A stretch of 64,000 nt of DNA from Pseudoalteromonas luteoviolacea (GTDB taxonomy: Bacteria > Pseudomonadota > Gammaproteobacteria > Enterobacterales > Alteromonadaceae). Positions 35,428 through 44,814 of the stretch are shown here, piece by piece. The notes beneath the pieces were generated by a model, which worked only from the letters and a program-made list of their open reading frames with translations, was not told the DNA's origin and did no database searches. The DNA is taken from positions 107,376 through 171,375 of the forward strand of contig NZ_JAKFZS010000013.1 in assembly GCF_021654285.1 (NCBI RefSeq), in the 5' to 3' direction. A program made the position numbers and the translations under genes. The number at the start of each line of letters is the position of its first letter. The stretch's first letter is position 1.

Positions 35428-38400
35428 ATGGAATGGAATTCATTGTTTAAGAAGCTTTTAAAACCTTTTTTAATAATCGGGTTATCAACTTTTATTAATG
35501 CTTGCGGTGGTGGTGGAGGAGGTGATAACAATGCATCACCGAGCACGCCGTCTAAGCCCAAGAACACAGAATATGATGTTAGTGTAGATATCGTCGGTTC
35601 AGGGCAGGTCTACCCCATAAAATCTCAAGTTAAAGCCGGTGAATCAATATCACTTAGTATATCTAATGACGAAGGCCAGGAGTTAATTGGTATTACTGGC
35701 TGCGGCGGTCGATTAGAAAATAATAATTACATTATCTCTGATGTAACTTCTAGCTGTGTTGTTTCAGCTGAGTTTGCGATTAAACCTATTCAAATTACAA
35801 CGGTAATAAATGGTGAAGGCACTATATTACCAAGCTCACCAATATTAGATTGGGGTACTTCTCAAGATTTCTCTATTCAAGCAATGCAAGGATTTGAGCT
35901 ATCCGGTGTTACGGGATGTGCTGGGGTTTTAGAGGGCGAAGTATATTCAGTGCAGGGGGTTAAATCAGATTGTGAAATCCGAGTTGACTTTATACCTAAA
36001 AATGTGGTGCTTGAAGCGCCAGGATTAGATCAAACGATAGAGGTCCGTGTAAAAGGAAATGGTGCGCTTGCCTCTTCAAGCCAAGGTGTAATTAAACCAG
36101 GTGAAGACGGAGCCCCTCCTATTCCCAAAGATATAGAATTGCCATTTTTGGTCAATGATATCGATATAAAAGTTGGTGAAGGAGAAACCGTCGAGTTTGA
36201 AATAGTATATGAAGAAGCGCTGCCGGATGGCACTAAATATTTTAAGTTTGGGCCAAAAGAGCCTGGTGCCGAAGATACTTGGTATGAACTGCCTAGCCAA
36301 CTTTACTCAATTTCACAAGACAGAAAAGTTATCAGTTTAACGTTAACCGACGGGCAGCTTGGAGATGCTGACTGGGAAGTGAATGGCTTAATTCAAGACC
36401 CCGGTGGTCCAGCTATAGCTAAGACTTATTCTGTAGGAGTGCAGATATCAGAAGGTGGAAGTATCACACAGACTCAATTTGAGGTTTTGCCTAATGAATC
36501 GGTAAGTTTCGATGTTACAGTCTATCCTGGTTATCAAATTGATAATGTTCAAGGGTGCAGTGCGTCTCTAGCAGGCAGTACGGTGACCACAGGTGTGATT
36601 ACTGAAGATTGTAATATATCTGTCGACTTGTCATTGCAATCATTTTTAGTTCAGATGACGTCAAATGACGGTGGGCAAATTGAGCCAGCATCGTTACAAG
36701 TCCCTTACCTCGAGGAAGCTGTATTTTCTATTCTCCCCAATGAAGGTTACCGAGTAGAAAATATATCGGGATGCGGGGGAGTATTAAATGGCAATACTTA
36801 CACGACTTCGCCTGTCACACAAGACTGTCAAGCAGCTATTATTTTTGAGCGTAATGTATTAACTGTTAGTACAGTTGCAAGTGAAGGGGGCGCGCTGACG
36901 CCAGATTCGCTTCAAGTAAATTACGCAGATTCTGCCGAGATTAATATTTTTGCAGAACCTGGGTATAAATTAGTTCAAATAGAAGGTTGTAACGGTCAGT
37001 TAAGCGGAAATGTTTACAGAACCGAAGCGCTTACAGATCACTGTACTGTGAGTGCGCAGTTTGAAAAAGTAGCATTTGAAGTGATTGCTAATGCCGGTAC
37101 AGGCGGTAGTATATTACCGGCGATGCAAAATGTTGTTTTTGGTGAAATGGCAACATTTGAAGTGTCAGCTGAGCGAGGTTATGAAATAGTATCTGTTCAA
37201 GGGTGCGAGGGGAGCTTATTTGGTAATACGTTTATGACTTCAGAGATTACCAACCATTGTGACATTGAGGCATTATTCTCCATACAAAACTTGACTGTTA
37301 CTACCACTCACAATGAAGGTGGTGAGTTAACACCTTCAGCGCAGACTGTTGCTTATGGAGAAACAGTTTCTATCGATGTTATCACTGAAGCTGGCTATAA
37401 GATTCAATCAGTAACGGGTTGTGGAGGCCTACTAAATGGTTCTGTTTATACAACGGATAGCTTAATATCAGACTGTCAAATTAGGGCAAAGTTTGAGCCA
37501 ATCCAATATACGGTTTCTGCATCAGCAACTGTTGGTGGCAGTATAACGCCTTCTTCACAGCAAGTTGTGTTTGGTAATTCGGCTGTATTTGAAATTAAAC
37601 CAGATATTGGCTATGAAATTAGTGACGTTTCAGGCTGTGGTGGACGCCTTACTGGTACTACGTATATAACGGGTAGTATAAGTCAGAGCTGCTCTGTCAG
37701 CGCTTCATTTAGTCAAAAAACCTATACGGTAAATTCGGTTGCTAGCGCTGGTGGTCAAATTTCACCACCCAACCAAGTAGTCGTGCATGGGCAAACAGCT
37801 CAGTTTGAGGTATCCGTCGATGCTGGACACAGTCTAGTGGCGGTTGAAGGATGTGGTGGAACGTTAAATGGCAATATATTTACCACAGGTCCCATCACTG
37901 CAAATTGCCAAGTGAACGCAAACTTTAATATTGACAGTTATATTGTGAGTGCAACTAGTGGTGTTGGAGGAGCAATTTCTCCGGGAAGTAAAATCGTTGA
38001 ACACGGAAAAACTGTCAGTTTCACTGTCAGTACCAAAGAGGGATATAGCCTATCCACAGTATCAGGTTGTAACGGCTCCTTAAATGGCAGCATATTTACA
38101 ACGAGTGCAATAACGCAAAATTGTTCAGTAAAAGCTGAATTCACCCTCAATCGTTATACGTTGAGCAGTGCTGCCAACGAGGGGGGCAGTATTTCTCCAG
38201 CCACTCAAATTGTTGCCCATGGTAATCGTACAACATTTACCTTAAGTGCAGATGAAAATTACTCTGTTAGCTCCGTTGTTGGTTGCGGTGGCTCTTTGAC
38301 AGGAAACACATATACCACAGGCCTTGTCACTGCAAATTGTAAAGTTGAAGCGTCTTTTGCAATTAACGAGTACTTGGTTCAAGCACTTGCCAGTGAACAT

Positions 38401-39867
38401 GGTTCGATTTCGCCAACACAGCAGACTGTGAAACATGGTGAAACGGCTGAGTTTACATTATCTCCATTGCCGGGCTATCAGGTAGATACAGTGCAAGGTT
38501 GTGGCGGTGTATTGACTGGTGATAAATATACAACAGGTGCTGTTACCTCTGCTTGCTCTGTAACGGCAAGTTTTGTTAAGCGTGTTTATACAATTAATGC
38601 GGTATCTAATCTACCAGCTTCAATTATCCCTACTTCGCTGAGTTTAGCTTATAACGAGACTGGTGGAATTCATGCTGCGCCAACAGATAACGATGATTTT
38701 GAGTTGTTTGATGCTGTTGGCTGCCCTGGCAGACTATCCCGCCAGCTATACTACTTTTATTTAGACCCAACGACACAAGATTGTACCTTGACCTTTTTAA
38801 TTCGTAAAAGAATGAAAGTCCCTAATGTGTTTCCTGAAGCGACTCGCACAGGCATAAAAATAAATTGGGAAGCGCAGGATGACGACATACAATTTGATGT
38901 TTTCGTAGCACTTGAGTCGGGGTTAACACCGGAGAATTACGCACAAAAGCTGGGAGGACAAAAGTTTACAAATGCGCAATCTGGTTTTGAGATCAGTGTT
39001 CAAGATAAATCACAGTCGTATTATATTGTTGTCACTGCCACGCGTCTTGGTGAGGAAGGCACTTTAATTAGCCCAGAGCAACGAGCAAAGATGTTACCAG
39101 TATTCAAATACAATGATAGTGGTTTAACAACATGTAGTGATTATCCACAAAATAATGAATATGTTTGGAATAAGAGTGACTGGCAGCTTGATTGTAATCA
39201 AACCCATGACCATGAAGGTGACCCAATACCTGATGGACAAGATGCTGATTTTGGTAGAGATAAACTCGCTAAGTTAGGACAGTTAACTAAAGTAGGTTCG
39301 GGTAATGCTGGTTTTGATTTTACCAAGCTTGATGCGCAAGGTAACCCACTTCCAGCAGATGCACAAAATTGGTCGTGTGTAAAAGACAATCATATGGGAC
39401 TTATTTGGGAGGTTAAAACTACAGATGGCGGCTTGCGTGACAAAGATAATACCTATACTTGGTTCAACCCAGACCCCAGTGTTCACGGCGGAGAAGATGG
39501 CACGATAAATGGGGGCATTTGCAGTGGCTCTGAGTGTGATACTTATCGTTTTGTGAATGCGGTTAATCAAGTTGGACTGTGTGGCATTAAGCAATGGCGT
39601 TTGCCATCTAAGTTTGAACTTCACTCTATTTTGGATGTGAGCCTATCGCCAGCCATGCTTGATAAGACATTTTTTCCAAATATTACTGAACCACAAAGAT
39701 GGAAAAGTAATCTTTTAAAATATTGGACAGGGGACACTTACTATGAAAATGAAAGTGAAGATAGGTATAAAGCATGGACGGTAGACTTTGAAGTGTCCGA
39801 GGGCATTGATGAAGATATGTATAAGCGTGAAAAACTTAGAGTGCGTTTAGTTACTGAAGCTAAATAA
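35428..39867 (+). CDS. Giant surface lipoprotein: ~13 Cys-paired repeats, C-terminal DUF1566 domain
   Basis: The product has about 1479 residues. The ATG at 35428 gives a lipoprotein signal with lipobox FINAC (Cys26), followed by a poly-Gly tether. A TTG 51 bases upstream would obscure the signal. About thirteen copies of a 70-75 residue repeat span residues 45-1120. Each has a G-G-x-I-x-P start, a GY-x-x-x-x-V-x-GC-G-G-x-L-x-G centre and a second Cys near the end, so each probably forms one disulphide. A non-repeat domain interrupts after the second copy. A fibronectin-like segment leads to a C-terminal DUF1566 (Lcl_C) domain (about 1314-1479, with GLIWEVKT and QWRLPSKFELHSILD). The repeats resemble InlB-type bacterial repeats. 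A surface adhesin or matrix role is inferred. Confidence 0.85.
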   Translation: MEWNSLFKKLLKPFLIIGLSTFINACGGGGGGDNNASPSTPSKPKNTEYDVSVDIVGSGQVYPIKSQVKAGESISLSISNDEGQELIGITGCGGRLENNNYIISDVTSSCVVSAEFAIKPIQITTVINGEGTILPSSPILDWGTSQDFSIQAMQGFELSGVTGCAGVLEGEVYSVQGVKSDCEIRVDFIPKNVVLEAPGLDQTIEVRVKGNGALASSSQGVIKPGEDGAPPIPKDIELPFLVNDIDIKVGEGETVEFEIVYEEALPDGTKYFKFGPKEPGAEDTWYELPSQLYSISQDRKVISLTLTDGQLGDADWEVNGLIQDPGGPAIAKTYSVGVQISEGGSITQTQFEVLPNESVSFDVTVYPGYQIDNVQGCSASLAGSTVTTGVITEDCNISVDLSLQSFLVQMTSNDGGQIEPASLQVPYLEEAVFSILPNEGYRVENISGCGGVLNGNTYTTSPVTQDCQAAIIFERNVLTVSTVASEGGALTPDSLQVNYADSAEINIFAEPGYKLVQIEGCNGQLSGNVYRTEALTDHCTVSAQFEKVAFEVIANAGTGGSILPAMQNVVFGEMATFEVSAERGYEIVSVQGCEGSLFGNTFMTSEITNHCDIEALFSIQNLTVTTTHNEGGELTPSAQTVAYGETVSIDVITEAGYKIQSVTGCGGLLNGSVYTTDSLISDCQIRAKFEPIQYTVSASATVGGSITPSSQQVVFGNSAVFEIKPDIGYEISDVSGCGGRLTGTTYITGSISQSCSVSASFSQKTYTVNSVASAGGQISPPNQVVVHGQTAQFEVSVDAGHSLVAVEGCGGTLNGNIFTTGPITANCQVNANFNIDSYIVSATSGVGGAISPGSKIVEHGKTVSFTVSTKEGYSLSTVSGCNGSLNGSIFTTSAITQNCSVKAEFTLNRYTLSSAANEGGSISPATQIVAHGNRTTFTLSADENYSVSSVVGCGGSLTGNTYTTGLVTANCKVEASFAINEYLVQALASEHGSISPTQQTVKHGETAEFTLSPLPGYQVDTVQGCGGVLTGDKYTTGAVTSACSVTASFVKRVYTINAVSNLPASIIPTSLSLAYNETGGIHAAPTDNDDFELFDAVGCPGRLSRQLYYFYLDPTTQDCTLTFLIRKRMKVPNVFPEATRTGIKINWEAQDDDIQFDVFVALESGLTPENYAQKLGGQKFTNAQSGFEISVQDKSQSYYIVVTATRLGEEGTLISPEQRAKMLPVFKYNDSGLTTCSDYPQNNEYVWNKSDWQLDCNQTHDHEGDPIPDGQDADFGRDKLAKLGQLTKVGSGNAGFDFTKLDAQGNPLPADAQNWSCVKDNHMGLIWEVKTTDGGLRDKDNTYTWFNPDPSVHGGEDGTINGGICSGSECDTYRFVNAVNQVGLCGIKQWRLPSKFELHSILDVSLSPAMLDKTFFPNITEPQRWKSNLLKYWTGDTYYENESEDRYKAWTVDFEVSEGIDEDMYKREKLRVRLVTEAK

Positions 39868-39878
39868 AGGAGAGCAGA

Positions 39879-40394
39879 ATGAAAATTAAAATATCACTTT
39901 TTTTAATCGCTTTATTTGGAAGTTATGCGTTCGAGTTACAGGCACAAGACTGTTCTCCGCTAATCCCTAAAAACATTTTAACCTCCTACTTTACCGTGCA
40001 TAATGCTGAGGTTGCGACGGATAATCGCACTGGGTTAATGTGGTCTCGTTGTCAGTATGGTGATTCAATTGTCAAGGGTCGTTGTACTCACAACGATGTT
40101 GCAAAAGGATACTCTTGGAGTGAGGCGTTAGACATAGCCAAAAACTCAACTTTTAGTGGGTATTCTGGCTGGCGGGTACCGACGATAAAGGAGATGTCGA
40201 CGATTATTGAAACTGCATGTGATAACCCCGCTTTAAATGTACAGGTCTTCCCAACGAGTGCAATTTTTGTCTGGACCTCGACGCCCACTCAAGAAAGGTA
40301 TGCATTCACCGTTGCGCTATACTGGGACGGTGGTTTTAGTTCTTTTAAGAAAGAAGACGATAGAGGGTTTTTTCTTGTCAGAGATGCAAGCTAA
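39879..40394 (+). CDS. Secreted DUF1566 (Lcl_C) protein
   Basis: The 171-residue protein has a signal peptide (about 1-22, ending LQAQ) and is essentially one DUF1566 domain: VATDNRTGLMWSRCQYG, GWRVPTIKEMSTIIE and VWTSTPT. Its domain is the same family as the C-terminus of the giant lipoprotein 11 bases upstream, with a GGAG site between them. The two genes are one operon, and the products may act together at the surface. The biochemical role of DUF1566 is not established. Confidence 0.85.
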   Translation: MKIKISLFLIALFGSYAFELQAQDCSPLIPKNILTSYFTVHNAEVATDNRTGLMWSRCQYGDSIVKGRCTHNDVAKGYSWSEALDIAKNSTFSGYSGWRVPTIKEMSTIIETACDNPALNVQVFPTSAIFVWTSTPTQERYAFTVALYWDGGFSSFKKEDDRGFFLVRDAS

Positions 40395-40418
40395 TTAGTT
40401 AGCTATACACTTTCAAAC

Positions 40419-40470
40419 CTAAGGTGTGATATTTTTTGCAACACGCAGTCGCTCAAGATATCACGCCTTA
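40419..40470. promoter_or_regulatory. Long-armed inverted repeat after the DUF1566 operon
   Basis: TAAGGTGTGATAT (40419-40431) and ATATCACGCCTTA (40458-40470) pair with one G-T/mismatch around a 26-base loop. It lies between convergent genes. It may serve as a terminator structure, though no clean T-run follows on either side. Confidence 0.45.
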
Positions 40471-40499
40471 AAACTCGATTGTTGTAATCAATAATTAAA

Positions 40500-41765
40500 C
40501 TAATTTTTGCTCTCTAATAAGGACTTTAGCTTACCCGTTAACCACTCCTTTATTCTGGTATTTTCAGGAACAGTTAGCTTTAACGCTTTACGATAGAGTG
40601 TCAGAGCCTCTTTTTCTTCACCTTGCAGATCTTTACTGACGGCGAGTCCAGCGACAGCTGACGCAGAGCTTGGCGAGTGTAATATCCAATAATTAAATAA
40701 CGCATCAGCTTCACCATAGCGACCTTGAGCTCGTAAGCGCTGAGCGATAGCACGTATACAGGCTGCATTATTGCTTAGGTTTAAATTGGGGTAGACATCA
40801 AAGCCCACTTGTTTGCTAAGTATTTGATAATGGGCGAGGATATCTGTCAGTGTTTGATTCCCGTTATTTGTGAACTCGATGAACTTAGCGCCTATATCCC
40901 AGTCTTTACGCGGAAATACCAAGCCGATGGCGTTTAATAATCCGGGCACTATCATGGGGTAGTGACCATAATCATCTATGTGTTCGACTTTTAACTTAAA
41001 TGTTTTTGAATAAGGGGCGAGCGCTTCTCGAAGTTGTTTGGCAAGCGTGTACCTAACGGGGTTTCTCTCAGCTTCTTGCTTTGCTGACGCGACATAGAGA
41101 AAACCGGTTCTGTCGGGGATCTTCTCGAAGCTTTTAGCGATTGCATCAATCACAGTGGTATCAGGTGTATAGCCCAATCCCAGTACATCGGTTGCAGCAA
41201 ATAAGAAATGCGCGTTAAATAGATCAGGCGCTGCATTTAAGGTATGCAAACCAAAAGCTGCTGTGGGCGATACACCGATGAAAATACGGAAATCATTGAT
41301 GCGGTAGTGACTTTTTAAAAATGGAAACAGCTCGTTATGCAAGTAGTTAACCATATCCTGCGAGCGCCCTTGTGAAAAGCCTTCTAAGCGGTCTGACTTT
41401 TCCCCCTGCCAACCGCTGTTACTTACATACAATTCAGGTCCCCATGCAAACCTATTATGGGAGCGAATGGATACGATAATGGCTTGCGGCATGGAAGCAG
41501 TGTCGCCGAGGTGGCTTAAAATACCATTTGTTGCCTCAGAGACTAGCCAACCATCGAGCGTAACAACCAGTGGGTAGGTACGTTTTTCAGATGTGGTGTG
41601 ATAGTCCGAGGGTAAATACACATCAAAGTTCGGTGTTTCTTTTATATATTTGGAGGAAATACTGAGCGTTTTGCCAACGATAAGTGGTGTTTCTGTGATT
41701 GGTTTTACGCTAGCTTGTGTACAAAAAGTCGCGATGAAAAATAATATGTACCATACAAATTGCAT
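40500..41765 (-). CDS. Secreted esterase-like alpha/beta hydrolase (PF00756) with C-terminal TPR
   Basis: The 421-residue protein has a signal peptide (about 1-19, ending TQA). An esterase-D/IroE-like hydrolase domain follows: FDVYLPSDY, YPLVVTLDGW, then the elbow FIGVSPTAAFGLHTL. The Ser lies in G-V-S-P-T, so the usual last Gly of GxSxG is replaced by Thr. A His candidate is in DDYGHYPM. The C-terminal 100 residues form TPR-like helices (RAQGRYGEADALFNYWI...AVSKDLQGEEKEALTLYRKAL). The family includes siderophore and acyl esterases; the substrate is unknown. It is divergent from a CadC-like regulator 171 bases away, which may control it. Confidence 0.75.
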   Translation of the reverse strand: MQFVWYILFFIATFCTQASVKPITETPLIVGKTLSISSKYIKETPNFDVYLPSDYHTTSEKRTYPLVVTLDGWLVSEATNGILSHLGDTASMPQAIIVSIRSHNRFAWGPELYVSNSGWQGEKSDRLEGFSQGRSQDMVNYLHNELFPFLKSHYRINDFRIFIGVSPTAAFGLHTLNAAPDLFNAHFLFAATDVLGLGYTPDTTVIDAIAKSFEKIPDRTGFLYVASAKQEAERNPVRYTLAKQLREALAPYSKTFKLKVEHIDDYGHYPMIVPGLLNAIGLVFPRKDWDIGAKFIEFTNNGNQTLTDILAHYQILSKQVGFDVYPNLNLSNNAACIRAIAQRLRAQGRYGEADALFNYWILHSPSSASAVAGLAVSKDLQGEEKEALTLYRKALKLTVPENTRIKEWLTGKLKSLLESKN

Positions 41766-41936
41766 GTTACGCTCCTGAATTATTATTGTGATATTTGAGG
41801 CTACAGTGTGACAAACTGAGAAAGGGAAACATGAAATCGACCTGAAATTATCATGATATCTTTATGAAATTATTACTTATTTGTGTTTTACTATGGGTAT
41901 AAGTGAGCACTGATAAGAAAAGCTAGGCTAAAATAC

Positions 41937-43997
41937 GTGCGACAAAAAATAATAATAAACGAGCGAGTTATTGATACCGCGAGAAATCAAATTACCTATA
42001 AAAACCAACCGCAGGTCTTGCCGCCTAAAGTAATTGCGGTTTTATATTGCTTGGCAAAAATACAGGGACAAGTGGTCAGCCATGATGAGATGATTGACGA
42101 GGTTTGGAAAAGCGTTGTTGTGTCACCTAATTCGCTACAGCGTGCTATTGCTGAACTGCGAAAGGCACTTGGCGATGACGGTAAAGCGCAGGCCATCATT
42201 AAAACGCATTCAAAGCAAGGCTATAGCTTAGAAGCTGAAGTTTTATGGAGCGAGCAACAAACCGAGCCAGCAATAAAGGCACATACATATGCAAAGAAAG
42301 CCACAAAGCCTGTACTTTTTTTGGTAATTGTATTGTTTATGAACAGCTTGGTTGGTGTGTTTTATTTTACAAAGCCACAGAGTGAGACGCTCGAGTTTAC
42401 TCAACTGACTTCTTTGACTGCCAGTGATGTACAAGAAGGCGCGGGGGTATTTTCACCTGATGGAAAATACTTAGTATTTTACCGTCACTTGGCGCATTGC
42501 GAGAGTGAGCTGTGGGCCAAAGATCTTGCAAATGAGCAATCAATGAAGCTGACACTGAGCGGGGCTAAATTCACGGGGTTTACGTTTTCACCAGATGGGG
42601 AAAAGTTGGGCTTTTTGCAAAACCGAGCATGTGAGCACGAGCCCATTGAATACCAAAACACTGTAACAAACTGCTGGGATTTGGTGGCAATTAACTTTGC
42701 TGAAGCTTTGAAAAGTCCGCAAACACCTCATGTACTAAAAGCATGTAAGCCGACCAAAATGTATCACCCACAGTGGTTAACTGCAGATTCATTTGCCACA
42801 CTTGATTTGCAAAACAATCAGTTACGTGTTGCGTTGCACAATATAAATAACCATCAAGTCGCCACGCTCTTTGAAGATAAAAACTTACATTTATATGCAT
42901 TAAGGTATTCACCCACTCATCAATTATTGGCCGTGATAGGGTTTAACAAAGAAGGTGGGCAAGTATTGAGCTTGTTAAAACCCACCGGTGAGCTTGTTGC
43001 GCAAAGTATCATTGATTTTCCCGCGTCATATGATGGCAGTTCACGTATTTATCCCAATTTTGACCCTGATTCAAAAAGGTTGCTTTATGGTAGTGGTAAT
43101 TCCTTGTTTGGACTGGACTTTGATGGCAGTGTAAAGCCTATCACCTTGCCCCTTTATCAGGATATTTACAGCATTAATTTCCACCCACACACCAATGCGA
43201 TTGTGGGCACTTACGGTACTTACGACTCGGACTTAATTGTCATGCCTTATGTTGATGGCCAAGTGCTGGGTGAGTCAAAACCCAGTGTTCGCTCTACAAG
43301 GCGAGAAGAACAAGGGAAATGGAGTCAAAACACGGAACACCTCGCGTTTATCTCTGAGCGTTCAGGAAGAAAACAAGTTTGGTTGTCGAGTGGAGGAGAG
43401 CCAAGGCGATTGACACAGTTTAATGGTGCTGAATATCCATCGTCTGTGGAGTGGCGCGCTGATGAAAATAAGTTATATGTTGCGACTAACCAAGGGCTGT
43501 ACCTCTATGACTTAACTGGAAATTATAAAAGCTTGTTATCTGAGCAAAGGTTCGTAGGGGTATATCAGTCGAACCTGCTTACGCATACTTTATTGGCTTA
43601 TGAAGAAGAAGCGATAGCACATCTATCAACTCGAAATGAAGAGGGGGAAATAGAGAATTTGCTTAAAGTGGCAATACAAGATGCAGTGCTATTGAAGCCT
43701 CATGAGCTGGTTTATCAAGATTCAAATGGTCAATTTTGGCATTTAAATCAGGGCCAGGTGGTGGCTTTGGCGCTATTAAATCAGCATACGCATAAGGCCG
43801 GCTTTGTTGAGCGAGATGGTCGTTTATTTGGGCTGACAAAAGGCAATATTTTGTGGCGTTATAATTTAAAAGAACATACCTTTCAAGCGCTTAAGCAAGT
43901 CGATAACGGTATTTCGTCGATTTCAGATATCAGTGACACTCAGTTGTTGTTTGTAAAGCGCATCTCACAGAAAAAAGAAATTATACTGATTGAATAG
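41937..43997 (+). CDS. CadC/ToxR-like membrane transcriptional regulator with beta-propeller sensor
   Basis: The 686-residue protein starts at a GTG. Residues about 10-100 are an OmpR-type winged helix (DEMIDEVWKSVVVSPNSLQRAIAELRKALGDD, HSKQGYSLEAEV). A single transmembrane segment spans about 124-143 (VLFLVIVLFMNSLVGVFYF). The large periplasmic part contains TolB/PD40-like propeller repeats such as VFSPDGKYLVFYRH, FSPDGEKLGFL and WSQNTEHLAFISERSGRKQVWL. Such one-component regulators bind DNA while attached to the membrane and sense an extracytoplasmic signal. It has no operon partner and is divergent from the esterase gene. Confidence 0.9.
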   Translation: MRQKIIINERVIDTARNQITYKNQPQVLPPKVIAVLYCLAKIQGQVVSHDEMIDEVWKSVVVSPNSLQRAIAELRKALGDDGKAQAIIKTHSKQGYSLEAEVLWSEQQTEPAIKAHTYAKKATKPVLFLVIVLFMNSLVGVFYFTKPQSETLEFTQLTSLTASDVQEGAGVFSPDGKYLVFYRHLAHCESELWAKDLANEQSMKLTLSGAKFTGFTFSPDGEKLGFLQNRACEHEPIEYQNTVTNCWDLVAINFAEALKSPQTPHVLKACKPTKMYHPQWLTADSFATLDLQNNQLRVALHNINNHQVATLFEDKNLHLYALRYSPTHQLLAVIGFNKEGGQVLSLLKPTGELVAQSIIDFPASYDGSSRIYPNFDPDSKRLLYGSGNSLFGLDFDGSVKPITLPLYQDIYSINFHPHTNAIVGTYGTYDSDLIVMPYVDGQVLGESKPSVRSTRREEQGKWSQNTEHLAFISERSGRKQVWLSSGGEPRRLTQFNGAEYPSSVEWRADENKLYVATNQGLYLYDLTGNYKSLLSEQRFVGVYQSNLLTHTLLAYEEEAIAHLSTRNEEGEIENLLKVAIQDAVLLKPHELVYQDSNGQFWHLNQGQVVALALLNQHTHKAGFVERDGRLFGLTKGNILWRYNLKEHTFQALKQVDNGISSISDISDTQLLFVKRISQKKEIILIE

Positions 43998-44082
43998 CAG
44001 CCGCTTTTTAGCCTCTGTTAAATAGGTGTGCAAGATGAAGTAAGTTTCCAGCATGAGTTGAGATAAAAAGAGTTTCTTAAAC

Positions 44083-44814
44083 TTAGAAACCCAATTTGGC
44101 CTTCATTATTTGTAAGTTACGCCTAGAAACTGAAATTGAGGTGCAATGATTGAGCGTTACTTCACATGTGTCACCAACTCCTAAATCAGTTTCAGTCACT
44201 GAGTTTAGATTTATGATCTGCTGTCGGTTCGCTTGAAAAAAGTCTGATTCAGGTAAGCGTTTTAATATACTGTTCAGTGGTTTTTTAATATATGCATCTT
44301 TATTAGAAAAGAAAACTCGTGTGTAGTTTTTACAGCTTTCAAAATAATCGATTTCTTTTATCGGAAGTAAGTAACATTGCTCACCATCTTTAATAAATAC
44401 TTTACTTTGCATAGTCATAGTCGTAACTTCTGGATCTTTAAAAGTTTCAGAAGGTGTCTCTACTTCTGATGCTGTCAACTTGGTAATAGCGTCACATAAA
44501 CGAGATTTATTTATTGGCTTTAATAAGTAATCAACAACGTTATAGTCAAAAGACCTCAATGCATGTTCATTGTAAGCCGTTGTAAAAATAACTTTTGGAG
44601 AATAATCTAGCTGTTCTAGTAAATCGAAGCCACTCTCTCCAGGCATATGGATATCTAAAAAGAGTACTTCAGGCCTAAAATTTTTGACCAACTCTAATGC
44701 ATTAGCAACACAATCTGCACTACCAATAACGTCTATTTCTGTGTAGGGCTCCAGTAACCGTATCAAGCCATTGCGGGCTAACCTTGAATCTTCAATAACA
44801 ACTACTGATAACAT
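44083..44814 (-). CDS. LytTR-family response regulator
   Basis: The 243-residue protein has a receiver domain with the acidic pair E8-D9, phosphoacceptor D54 (VLFLDIHMP), T in FTTAYNEHA and K in LLKPINK. A LytTR DNA-binding domain follows (about 140-243, with DYFESCKNYTRVFF, LNSILKRLPESDFFQANRQQIINLNSV). It is encoded directly after, and overlapping by 13 bases, the LytS-like sensor kinase that presumably phosphorylates it. The target genes are unknown; the beta-lactamase-like gene upstream is a natural candidate. Confidence 0.93.
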   Translation of the reverse strand: MLSVVVIEDSRLARNGLIRLLEPYTEIDVIGSADCVANALELVKNFRPEVLFLDIHMPGESGFDLLEQLDYSPKVIFTTAYNEHALRSFDYNVVDYLLKPINKSRLCDAITKLTASEVETPSETFKDPEVTTMTMQSKVFIKDGEQCYLLPIKEIDYFESCKNYTRVFFSNKDAYIKKPLNSILKRLPESDFFQANRQQIINLNSVTETDLGVGDTCEVTLNHCTSISVSRRNLQIMKAKLGF

